Below are positions 25,152-32,750 of a stretch of DNA of 64,000 nt, one piece after another (the first letter of the stretch is position 1; every line of letters starts with the position of its first letter). Below the pieces are notes generated by a model. That model had not been told where the DNA came from, ran no database searches, and saw only the letters and a program-made list of their open reading frames with translations. The stretch lies in contig NZ_CP123584.1 of the NCBI RefSeq assembly GCF_045277565.1, positions 1,612,001 to 1,676,000 on the forward strand, written 5' to 3'. The translations under genes were made by a program, and so were the position numbers. Source of the stretch: Aliisedimentitalea scapharcae (GTDB lineage Bacteria; Pseudomonadota; Alphaproteobacteria; Rhodobacterales; Rhodobacteraceae).

Positions 25152-26402
25152 TTAGAACTCCCAGGGGAACTGGTCCAGACGCTGAGGACCATCAGGTGTC
25201 ACCAGAACCTGAGTTTCCAGCTTTATTGATTCTGATCCCGCCTCGCCGATCAAGCTTTCGATGCAGATCACCATATTTTCTTCGATGTGCCCCCCGTGCG
25301 CCCCGTCAAAGTCCGGGTGCAACGGAATCACCGGCCATTCGTCCGCCATGCCCACACCATGGGCAGCCAACGAATAGCGATAGGGCACATAGGCGTCCGG
25401 AATCCGCCAGCTCTTGGCGTTGAATTCGGCAAAGCTCAGCCCCGGTTGCAACAGTGCCAGGTTATGGTCGATCTGGTCGCGGGCCGCGCTGTACAGCCGT
25501 TTTTGCGTGTCATTCATCGGCGTATACCCGCACGTCCAACTGCGTGACAGATCCGCGCAATAGCCGTAGGGGCCGATCATGTCGGTGTCAAAGCTGATCA
25601 TTTCACCCGGCTGGCATTCCCGGTCCGAACATTCCTTGTACCAGGGGTTGGTATTGGGGCCGCAGGTCAACAGCTTGGTCTCCAGCCACTCACCGCCGGA
25701 GCGTGCGTTTTCGAAATGCAGATGCGCCCAGAGTTCGCGTTCAGTGACGCCGGGCACCGAATGTTCGTAAATGCGCGCCATTCCGGCCTCGCACACCCGG
25801 ATGGTCCAGCGCATCAGCGCGACTTCGTCAGCGGATTTGATCGCACGGGCGGTTTCGGTGATCTGTCCACCATCCAGGATCTGAACACCGCGCTGGGTCA
25901 GCGCGTGAACCCCTTCGGGCTCCATCCGGTCCACGCCCAACCGCATATTTCCGCCGCCGTATTGGCGCAGAAGATCGCTGATTTCATCGGCCCAAGGGGC
26001 AAGCCGTGCCCCCGCCTGATCGCCTGCACACATGAACATCCATCCGATGGCGGTGCGGATTTCATCAATGCCGGGCAAGCCGTCGTTCAGATGTTCGCAC
26101 CCCTTGAACTCGAACATGATGCCCGGCCCATTGGCCAGGATCAGTGCATAACGGATCGGATTGTGCGCAGTCCAGATCGACATGTTGGAGCAATCAAACG
26201 CATAGCGAATGTTGACGGGATCATACAGCAGCAACCCCGCCACATCCTGACGCGCCATTTCTGCGCGCAGACGTCCCAGCCGATAATCGCGCGCGCGGTC
26301 CAGAACATCCAGCGACAGCGGTGATTTCAACGGTTTGTCGGCACCGTTGGCGTTCAGAAAGACACGTTTACGCTCGTCCTTGAAAATACTCAGTTCCGTC
26401 AT
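25152..26402 (-). CDS. dddP: DddP-like dimethylsulfoniopropionate lyase (M24 fold)
   Basis: The 416-residue protein has the two-domain creatinase/M24 fold. The residues known in Ruegeria DddP line up by spacing: metal ligands D272, D274, D284, H348, E382, E396, the catalytic-base aspartate D354 (six after the histidine), and substrate-binding Y343 and W77. DddP cleaves DMSP to dimethyl sulfide and acrylate and uses a dinuclear iron site rather than acting as a peptidase. Sequence around these residues (SFDTDMIGPYGYCADLSRSW; AHGVGMADEWP) is close to, but not identical with, DddP. It could be DddP itself or a paralogue with a related substrate. The start overlaps the oxygenase gene stop by ATGA. 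Confidence 0.75.
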   Translation of the reverse strand: MTELSIFKDERKRVFLNANGADKPLKSPLSLDVLDRARDYRLGRLRAEMARQDVAGLLLYDPVNIRYAFDCSNMSIWTAHNPIRYALILANGPGIMFEFKGCEHLNDGLPGIDEIRTAIGWMFMCAGDQAGARLAPWADEISDLLRQYGGGNMRLGVDRMEPEGVHALTQRGVQILDGGQITETARAIKSADEVALMRWTIRVCEAGMARIYEHSVPGVTERELWAHLHFENARSGGEWLETKLLTCGPNTNPWYKECSDRECQPGEMISFDTDMIGPYGYCADLSRSWTCGYTPMNDTQKRLYSAARDQIDHNLALLQPGLSFAEFNAKSWRIPDAYVPYRYSLAAHGVGMADEWPVIPLHPDFDGAHGGHIEENMVICIESLIGEAGSESIKLETQVLVTPDGPQRLDQFPWEF

Positions 26403-27187
26403 GCTGCGCGTCCATAAAAGCCGATCTGATCCTTTGGGGTGAACGTCACGCCGGGGCGATCAAAAAAGGAAAAAACCGCAATCACACGGGGCGTCTCACC
26501 CTTGACGGTGCCGACGCGGTGGGGGGTGTTCTTGCCGCGAAAAATATTCAGAGTTCCCGGGCTGAGTGTGATGGATTGCACGTCGGGATCATCACCGCGC
26601 AACATCCGGGCCACGCCGTCGTAGTTGGGGTCATCGTCGCTGCGAAGGCCGGTGCGATAGATGAATTCACCGCCCTGATCCGGGGCTTGCATCAACATGG
26701 TGGTGGTGAATTCAGAGCGATCAAAATGCCAGTTCAACTCCTGGCCTTCGCAATACGACATCACATTCACCCGCGCCAAAGGGTCGGACATGGTGAACAA
26801 ATCTTCCTTGCCCATGGTCGCGGCCATGAAGGTGGCAAACTCGGGCCAGTCGTACAGGCGCAACAGCGCAGAACCGCCCAGTTGGTCGGCGCAGAGCGTC
26901 AAATTCGAGGTCTTGAACCGGGTCAGGGCCGGATGGTCGTCCGCCAGGCCGTCGATCTTGTCCTGAAAATAGATATTGTGGTCGCGTTCGTGGCGAAAGC
27001 TTTGGGTCGCGAAACTGGGAGACAGGGATTTGGCGGTCTGCTGGGCCACATGTGGGTGCATCAGTTCGTGCAGATTGAACATTCCGTCTCGCTCCAGATC
27101 GGTTCGGCAGCGATCGACCAAATCCTGCCACTCGGGGCTGCCGGGACGGTCCAGCGGGAATTGATCCAGATCCAGTATGTCGCGCAT
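26399..27187 (-). CDS. BesD/HalD-like Fe(II)/2-oxoglutarate oxygenase
   Basis: I start at ATG 27187, preceded by AAGGAGA, giving 262 residues; the longer open frame upstream overlaps the divergent LysR gene. The facial triad is H154-X-D156 (LNWHFDRS) and H223 (TPHRVG), with R234 to bind 2-oxoglutarate. In the BesD/HalD family, halogenases replace the aspartate with glycine; the aspartate kept here predicts hydroxylation, not chlorination. BesD-family members act on free amino acids such as lysine. It is translationally coupled to the DddP-like gene. Substrate unknown. Confidence 0.8.
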   Translation of the reverse strand: MRDILDLDQFPLDRPGSPEWQDLVDRCRTDLERDGMFNLHELMHPHVAQQTAKSLSPSFATQSFRHERDHNIYFQDKIDGLADDHPALTRFKTSNLTLCADQLGGSALLRLYDWPEFATFMAATMGKEDLFTMSDPLARVNVMSYCEGQELNWHFDRSEFTTTMLMQAPDQGGEFIYRTGLRSDDDPNYDGVARMLRGDDPDVQSITLSPGTLNIFRGKNTPHRVGTVKGETPRVIAVFSFFDRPGVTFTPKDQIGFYGRAA

Positions 27188-27265
27188 GTCTTTCTCCTTG
27201 GGGTGAAACCTGAGGTGTGCCGAGATGGACTGTGCCCACAGCACTTGCAGCTCACCACCATAATT

Positions 27266-27286
27266 ATTCTTGGCGACCATAAGAAT
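27266..27286. promoter_or_regulatory. Inverted repeat between oxygenase and LysR genes
   Basis: ATTCTT-N9-AAGAAT, 19 bases upstream of the LysR start at 27305, in the 117-base divergent region. Geometry fits a LysR-type regulator site. Confidence 0.5.
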
Positions 27287-27304
27287 TTCTTGCACTGTGT
27301 CGCC

Positions 27305-28156
27305 ATGAAGCTTCCTCCTCTCAACGCTTTGCGCGCTTTTGAAAGCGCGGCCCGCACAGGGAGCTTTTCCGCTGCCGGGGCTGAACTGGGTGTCACGTCT
27401 GCCGCTGTGTCCATGCAGGTACGCAATCTCGAAGACTGGCTGGGGCTCAAGCTGTTTGCCCGGCGGGCCAATCAGATTCGTCTGACGGATGCGGGGCGGG
27501 AATACTATATGAATGCGGCCAGCGCGCTGACCGACATCGCCGGGTTTACCCAGGCGCTGACCGAAGGCGAGGCGCGCCAACCATTGGTGATTGCCGCCAC
27601 GCCGGCACTGGCACAATTCTGGTTGCCGGACCGGTTGCAAGTCTTTCGACGGATGCGCCCTGATGTACCGGTGCACATCCTTACCGAAACCGACCTGGTC
27701 GATCTGGACCCGGCCGGAGTGGATGTGTTGCTGACCTATGGCGGGGAGCATCCGGATTATCGCATTCGGACCCTGTTCTCGGACAGATTGATTCCGGTGG
27801 CTGCCACGCCTGACGTTGACCTGGCTAACGCTCCGCTGATTGATGTGGATTGGGGAATGTCGGTGCGGTCGGTCCCGCGCTGGGCACAGTTCGTGACAAC
27901 ACACGGTTTGAACAGAACGGACCCGATTGCCCTGGTGGCGCCATCGGTGCCTGTGGCCGTGTCGATGGTGCGGGCCGGGATGGGGGTCGCGCTGTTGCCG
28001 CAAACCGTGTTGGCGCAGCAGATCAAATCGAAATCCGTGTTCCCGGTCACGGATTTGTCCCTGCCGATGCCGCGACCCTATGTCATGGTCATGGCGAACT
28101 ATAAAACGCGGTCCCGGCGTCTTCAGGACCTTGCGGGCGCGCTGGGCGTCCTTTAA
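27305..28156 (+). CDS. LysR-family regulator, divergent from the DddP-like operon
   Basis: The 283-residue protein has the GcvA-like N terminus KLPPLNALRAFESAARTGSFSAAGAELGVTSAAVSMQVRNLE and an effector domain (LVIAATPALAQFWLPDRLQVF; SVPVAVSMVRAGMGVALLP). It diverges from the oxygenase/DddP-like operon with an inverted repeat between, so it very likely responds to that operon's substrate. The ATG at 27305 gives the normal family start; the longer frame on this strand through the oxygenase gene is antisense. Confidence 0.9.
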   Translation: MKLPPLNALRAFESAARTGSFSAAGAELGVTSAAVSMQVRNLEDWLGLKLFARRANQIRLTDAGREYYMNAASALTDIAGFTQALTEGEARQPLVIAATPALAQFWLPDRLQVFRRMRPDVPVHILTETDLVDLDPAGVDVLLTYGGEHPDYRIRTLFSDRLIPVAATPDVDLANAPLIDVDWGMSVRSVPRWAQFVTTHGLNRTDPIALVAPSVPVAVSMVRAGMGVALLPQTVLAQQIKSKSVFPVTDLSLPMPRPYVMVMANYKTRSRRLQDLAGALGVL

Positions 28157-28275
28157 GCGGCCAAAGCTGCCGCATTTGGCTAATCCATTTTGTGTTTTAT
28201 GACGTATCAGTCTATGAAGGGGATCTGCTGTCTGCATTGATAATTGATGTGGCATCACTGGAAGGAAGCGCGCCG

Positions 28276-29379
28276 ATGAACATTCATTCCCGCGATATCG
28301 ACGATTTGCCGAACCGCGACGAAGCTGAGGCTGCGTTGGATGTGTTGCGCGCATGGGCGGTGTCGGCGACACCGACTGAAATTGCACAACTGGACCCTGC
28401 CGTGGCGCGTCTGTTGCCCGGGCGCGAAGTGTCGAATTATCCTGACCTGTCGCGCAATTATCCCGAAGAGTTCACGGCCGATGCAGACTACAGGGCCACA
28501 ATGCCTGATCTGCAAAATGGCCCGTCCAGCCTGATCCGTGGTGCCAAACAGAACATTCAGCACGTGGGGATTTCGAATTTCCGCCTGCCGATCCGTTTCC
28601 GGACCCGGGATGGGGGCGAAATGACGCTGGAGACCAGCGTGACCGGAACCGTGTCGTTGGATGCCGAGAAAAAGGGCATCAACATGTCCCGGATCATGCG
28701 GTCATTTTACAAACACGCGGAACGCACCTTCAGCTTTGCGGTGATGGCAAATGCGCTGGACGACTATCTGGCCGACCTGGACAGCCCGGATGCGCGGATT
28801 CAGATGCGGTTTTCCTTTCCGGCGCGGGTGGACAGCCTGCGTTCGGGGCTCAGCGGTTATCAGTATTACGACATTGCGTTGGAATTGGTTGATCATGACG
28901 GTGTTCGTGAAAAGATCATGCACCTGGACTATGTCTATTCGTCAACCTGTCCCTGTTCGCTGGAGCTGAGCGAACATGCACGCGCGTCGCGCGGGCAACT
29001 GGCCACGCCGCATTCCCAGCGGTCCGTGGCGCGGATTTCGGTGCAGGTGGATGACGCCGGCAACCGGGTCTGGTTCGAGGATCTGATTGACCACTGTCGC
29101 CGCGCTGTGCCGACGGAAACCCAGGTCATGGTCAAACGCGAAGACGAACAGGCCTTTGCCGAGTTGAACGCCGCCAATCCGATCTTTGTCGAAGACGCTG
29201 CCCGCCTGTTCTGCGAAGCGTTGCAAAGCGACCACCGGGTGCGTGATTTCCGGGTTGTCGCCAGCCATCAGGAGAGCCTGCACAGCCATGATGCGGTGTC
29301 GATCCTGACGCATGGCGATCTGTTCAAGGCCACCAGCCTGGATCCGCAACTGTTCGGAACCCTGATTCACCGGGGTTAA
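28276..29379 (+). CDS. folE2: GTP cyclohydrolase FolE2 (type IB)
   Basis: The 367-residue protein is the COG1469 enzyme that converts GTP to dihydroneopterin triphosphate for folate biosynthesis. Catalytic features include the cysteine in YSSTCPCSLELSEHA (about residue 229) and the histidine-rich H-S-Q-R and SHQESLHSHDAVS segments. It is longer than the usual 260-300 residues because of an N-terminal region of about 100 residues typical of this order. Start at 28276 is supported by GAAGGA just upstream. FolE2 is often used when zinc is scarce, but no Zur box is visible. folB and folP are 15 kb downstream. Confidence 0.93.
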   Translation: MNIHSRDIDDLPNRDEAEAALDVLRAWAVSATPTEIAQLDPAVARLLPGREVSNYPDLSRNYPEEFTADADYRATMPDLQNGPSSLIRGAKQNIQHVGISNFRLPIRFRTRDGGEMTLETSVTGTVSLDAEKKGINMSRIMRSFYKHAERTFSFAVMANALDDYLADLDSPDARIQMRFSFPARVDSLRSGLSGYQYYDIALELVDHDGVREKIMHLDYVYSSTCPCSLELSEHARASRGQLATPHSQRSVARISVQVDDAGNRVWFEDLIDHCRRAVPTETQVMVKREDEQAFAELNAANPIFVEDAARLFCEALQSDHRVRDFRVVASHQESLHSHDAVSILTHGDLFKATSLDPQLFGTLIHRG

Positions 29380-29446
29380 CCCCCCGGGCGTTTCCCGGCC
29401 TGCTGTGGGTTGACACTCCCCATGTCGCAGGCCAACCCTGCGCCTC

Positions 29447-30895
29447 ATGTTGGATCTGCGACCCGTCGGATATGTCATTGGATTGCTGGTTGCCATTCTG
29501 GGCGCAACCATGTTCCTGCCTATGCTGGCCGACCTGGCTCAGGGGCAGGGCGAATGGCCTGTGTTTCTGCAAAGCGCTGCCGTGACCATTCTGGTGGGTG
29601 TCTTGATGGCGCTCAGCTGTTCCAATGGGGTCAAACAGGGGCTGACAATCCAGCAGACCTTCCTTTTGACCACCGGTGTTTGGGTGGCGCTGCCTGTGTT
29701 TGGGGCGATTCCGTTCATGTTGGGCGATACCGACCTGCGGTTTGTCGATGCGTTTTTTGAATCGATGTCGGGATTGACCACCACCGGATCAACGGTGCTG
29801 TCCGGGCTTGACGACCTACCACGTGGGATCCTGCTGTGGCGGGCGCTGCTGCAATGGCTGGGGGGCATCGGTATCATTGTGGTCGCCATGGTGTTCCTGC
29901 CTGAACTGCGGGTTGGGGGCATGCAGATTTTCCGTTCTGAAGGGTTTGACACCTTTGGCAAGATCCTGCCCCGCGCGACCGAGATTTCGTCGCGTATTTC
30001 GGTGATCTATATCGGGCTCACCGGAGCCTGCGCGTTGGCCTATGCTGCCACCGGGATGGGGGCCTTTGACGCGACGGCCCATGCGATGACCACGGTGGCG
30101 ACTGGCGGTTTCGCCAATTATGACGCTTCATTCGGGGCGTTTGGCGGGATGTCCGAATATGTGGCCGTCGTGTTCATGATGCTGGCGGCCCTGCCGTTTG
30201 TTCGCTTTGTACAGATGACCTCTGGCCATGTGCAGCCGCTGTTTCGCGACAGTCAAATTCGCGTGTTTTTTGCCACTGCCGTCGTGCTGGTGCTGGCGTT
30301 GTCGTTGTGGAACATGACCCAGGGCCCTGAACAAAGCGAGACAGTGTTCCGCAAGACGTTGTTCAACACTGTTTCCCTTCTGACGGGCACTGGCTATGCC
30401 TCGACCGACTACATGATCTGGGGCGGTTTCCCGGTGACAGTTCTGTTCTTTGCCGGTCTGATCGGCGGATGCGCGGGGTCTACGGCCTGTTCGATCAAGA
30501 TCTTTCGCTACCAGCTGTTGTTTGCTTCGATCAAGGTGCAGTTGCAGCGTATTCGGTCACCGCATGGGGTGTTTGTGCCGCGTTATGCTGGACGTGCGGT
30601 GGGGCCGGACGTGCTCAGCTCGGTGATGTCATTCTTTGTGTTCTTTACAGTGACGCTGGGCGCATTGTCCTGGGCGTTGGGGCTGACGGGGTTGGAATTC
30701 ACCACCGCCGTGTCAGGCGCGGCAGCGGCGCTGGCCAATATTGGCCCGGGCCTGGGGGAACAGATTGGACCATCAGGTAATTTCTCTGGGCTGAACGACA
30801 CAGCGAAATGGTTGCTCAGCGCAGCAATGCTGATTGGCCGACTGGAACTGTTGGCGGTTTACGCCATTCTGACAATTCGCTTCTGGAGGGCGTGA
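29447..30895 (+). CDS. trkH: TrkH-family potassium uptake protein
   Basis: A 482-residue membrane protein with four repeats of the M1-P-M2 pore unit. The selectivity-filter glycines are in GLTTTGS (about 105-111), TVATGGFAN, LTGTGYAST and NIGPGLG. TrkH translocates potassium with the cytosolic NAD-binding TrkA as regulatory partner, which is not in this window. It overlaps the next gene by one base (TGATG), implying coupling with the ThDP enzyme, a link whose meaning is not clear. Confidence 0.93.
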   Translation: MLDLRPVGYVIGLLVAILGATMFLPMLADLAQGQGEWPVFLQSAAVTILVGVLMALSCSNGVKQGLTIQQTFLLTTGVWVALPVFGAIPFMLGDTDLRFVDAFFESMSGLTTTGSTVLSGLDDLPRGILLWRALLQWLGGIGIIVVAMVFLPELRVGGMQIFRSEGFDTFGKILPRATEISSRISVIYIGLTGACALAYAATGMGAFDATAHAMTTVATGGFANYDASFGAFGGMSEYVAVVFMMLAALPFVRFVQMTSGHVQPLFRDSQIRVFFATAVVLVLALSLWNMTQGPEQSETVFRKTLFNTVSLLTGTGYASTDYMIWGGFPVTVLFFAGLIGGCAGSTACSIKIFRYQLLFASIKVQLQRIRSPHGVFVPRYAGRAVGPDVLSSVMSFFVFFTVTLGALSWALGLTGLEFTTAVSGAAAALANIGPGLGEQIGPSGNFSGLNDTAKWLLSAAMLIGRLELLAVYAILTIRFWRA

Positions 30896-32472
30896 TGGAA
30901 AGAAAACTGGGTGCGCAGATCTCGCATATGCTCAAAGATCGCGGAGTCGAGGTGATTTTTGGCATTCCCGGCGTACACAATCAGGAAATGTATCGCGGTA
31001 TTGAAGAGGCCGGGATCACCCATGTGCTGGCCCGTCACGAACAGGGGGCGGGGTTCATGGCCGACGGCTATGCGCGTGCATCCGGCCAACCGGGAGTGGC
31101 CTATGTGATCACCGGGCCGGGGCTGTGCAACATCATGACGCCGATGGGGCAGGCCTATTCCGACAGCGTGCCGATGTTGGTGCTGTCGTCCTGTCTGGAT
31201 GAAGTGGCCGACCGGCGCGGTCAGTTGCACCAGATGAAAGACCAACGCGGGGCCGCTGCAACCGTTTGTGAATGGTCCGAAGAGGCGCGTACACCGCGCG
31301 CGGCCTATGGTCTGGTGGAACGCGCCTTTGATGAATTCGAAACCAATCGCCCGCGATCCAAACATATTCAGGTGCCCATTGCTCAATTGGAAAGCGTGAC
31401 CGCCGAGGCCCCGTTCCCCAACATGGCAGCCGAGCGGGTCAAGGTCGCCGCCCCGGATGTGGCTCCGGTGGTGTCGCTGGTGAATGTTGCCAAGCGGCCT
31501 TTGTTCATTCTGGGCGGAGGGGCGGCGTCGGTCTATTGGCGCGACCTGCTTGAGCCGCTGGGGATCGCCACCATGACCTCTTATGCCGGGCGCGGTGCCA
31601 TGGGGTTGAATGCGCCGTTGGACTTTGGAGCCTGTCTGGCCCGCCCTGGCAGTGCCGAAGTGGTGGCCCAGGCGGACTTGGTTGTTGTTGTCGGGTGCGA
31701 ACTGGCCGAGGTGGACATGTGGCGACCTGACTTGGGGCACACGGCGACTTTGGTGCGGGTTGATCTGGATCCGGAGGTGTTGAGCGATGCGCAACGTGCT
31801 GCGGTCAAGATACAGGCCGACGCCGACAGCTTTGCCCGGGCGTTCTGGGATGCAACCAAGGGGCAGGCGCGCCAGACCGACTGGACCGCAGATGAAGTGG
31901 CCGCCATCCGAACCCGTTGGCGCAGCGAAGTAGACGCAGAGCGACCCGGGATTGTGCCGATCTGCGACGCGCTGCGCGCCGTGATGCCCGCAGATGCGAT
32001 GATCTATTCGGACATGACCCAATTTGCCTATGTGGCCAAAGAAATCTGGGACATGCCGCGCCCGGGGCAATGGCACCATCCGACCGGGTTCGGAACATTG
32101 GGGTATGCGCTGCCCGCCGCCATTGGCGGGGCGGTGGCGCGTCGCGGCAAGCCGACGGTTGCGATCGCCGGCGACTATGGGTTCCACTATACGATGCAAG
32201 AACTGGGTGTCGCGGTGGAACTGGGGCTGCCGTTGCCGATCATCCTGTGGGACAATGGCAAGCTCAAGGAGATCGAAGACAGCATGACTCGGGCCCAGAT
32301 TGCCCCCAATGCTGTCATGGCGCACAACCCGGACTTCTGCAAATTGGCCGAGGCCTTTGGCGCGATCTCTGTGGCTCCGTCGTCGATCAATGAGCTGCAG
32401 GGGGCGGTGCTGGAAGCCTTTGATGCCAGCGGTCCGACGCTGATTTATGTGACGCCCAACATCGCAAGTTGA
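30895..32472 (+). CDS. Thiamine-diphosphate decarboxylase, AruI-like
   Basis: The 525-residue protein has the three-domain acetolactate-synthase fold: Pyr domain with catalytic glutamate in VLARHEQGAGFMADGYARASG (about residue 49), central domain with LFILGGGAA, and PP domain with GFGTLGYALPAAIGG and GDYGFHYTMQELGVAVELGLP-type cofactor motif followed by NGKLKE. AruI (5-guanidino-2-oxopentanoate decarboxylase) of arginine transamination is the best match I know, though substrate is inferred. Start at ATG 30895 couples it to trkH. A structured repeat lies immediately after the stop. Confidence 0.75.
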   Translation: MERKLGAQISHMLKDRGVEVIFGIPGVHNQEMYRGIEEAGITHVLARHEQGAGFMADGYARASGQPGVAYVITGPGLCNIMTPMGQAYSDSVPMLVLSSCLDEVADRRGQLHQMKDQRGAAATVCEWSEEARTPRAAYGLVERAFDEFETNRPRSKHIQVPIAQLESVTAEAPFPNMAAERVKVAAPDVAPVVSLVNVAKRPLFILGGGAASVYWRDLLEPLGIATMTSYAGRGAMGLNAPLDFGACLARPGSAEVVAQADLVVVVGCELAEVDMWRPDLGHTATLVRVDLDPEVLSDAQRAAVKIQADADSFARAFWDATKGQARQTDWTADEVAAIRTRWRSEVDAERPGIVPICDALRAVMPADAMIYSDMTQFAYVAKEIWDMPRPGQWHHPTGFGTLGYALPAAIGGAVARRGKPTVAIAGDYGFHYTMQELGVAVELGLPLPIILWDNGKLKEIEDSMTRAQIAPNAVMAHNPDFCKLAEAFGAISVAPSSINELQGAVLEAFDASGPTLIYVTPNIAS

Positions 32473-32476
32473 CTGG

Positions 32477-32648
32477 GGCGCTCCCGCCCCTTTGACGCCT
32501 TTCTGACGAAAGCCCCCCAAAGCGTTGGGCCGGGCGCCGCGCATGAATGCGCGGTGCCGCCACCGTCGCACGCAGGCCGCCATCGGCGGCCTGCGTGGCC
32601 CAAGGCCTTTGCCAGCGCATCTTGGATGCGGGGGCAGGGCGCGGGAGC
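32477..32648. repeat. Structured dispersed repeat, copy A
   Basis: A 172-base element starting five bases after the upstream stop. Outer inverted arms are GGCGCTCCCGCCC and GGGC-AGGGCGCGGGAGC; a second pair is GTTGGGCC and GGCCCAA. Inside are two perfect hairpins, CCGCGCAT/ATGCGCGG and CACGCAGGCCGCC/GGCGGCCTGCGTG, plus GCATC-TTG-GATGC near the 3' end. The same plan, with the same conserved blocks but different inner hairpins, recurs at 39794-40005. Confidence 0.8.
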
Positions 32649-32687
32649 GTTTGGAGGACTGGGGCAATCGTGGACGCTTGGGGGAAT

Positions 32688-32718
32688 GAAAAACGCGCAC
32701 AGACATAATCTGTGCGCG
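32688..32718 (-). terminator. Terminator of the pseudoprotease gene
   Basis: Minus-strand hairpin with perfect ten-base arms CGCGCACAGA and TCTGTGCGCG, loop of five, followed by a run of Ts. Confidence 0.85.
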
Positions 32719-32750
32719 GTCTCATTTCACCTCGGATGACCTGTGGTGGA

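Noticed and set aside
26519..27304. Long plus-strand extension upstream of the LysR gene
   Set aside because: It is antisense to the 2OG oxygenase; the family start of LysR is at 27305.
27188..28387. Long minus-strand extension upstream of the 2OG oxygenase
   Set aside because: It is antisense to the LysR gene; a strong ribosome site supports the start at 27187.
30859..32706. 615-residue minus-strand frame opposite the ThDP enzyme
   Set aside because: A shadow frame created by codon bias; histidine- and arginine-rich, no domain.
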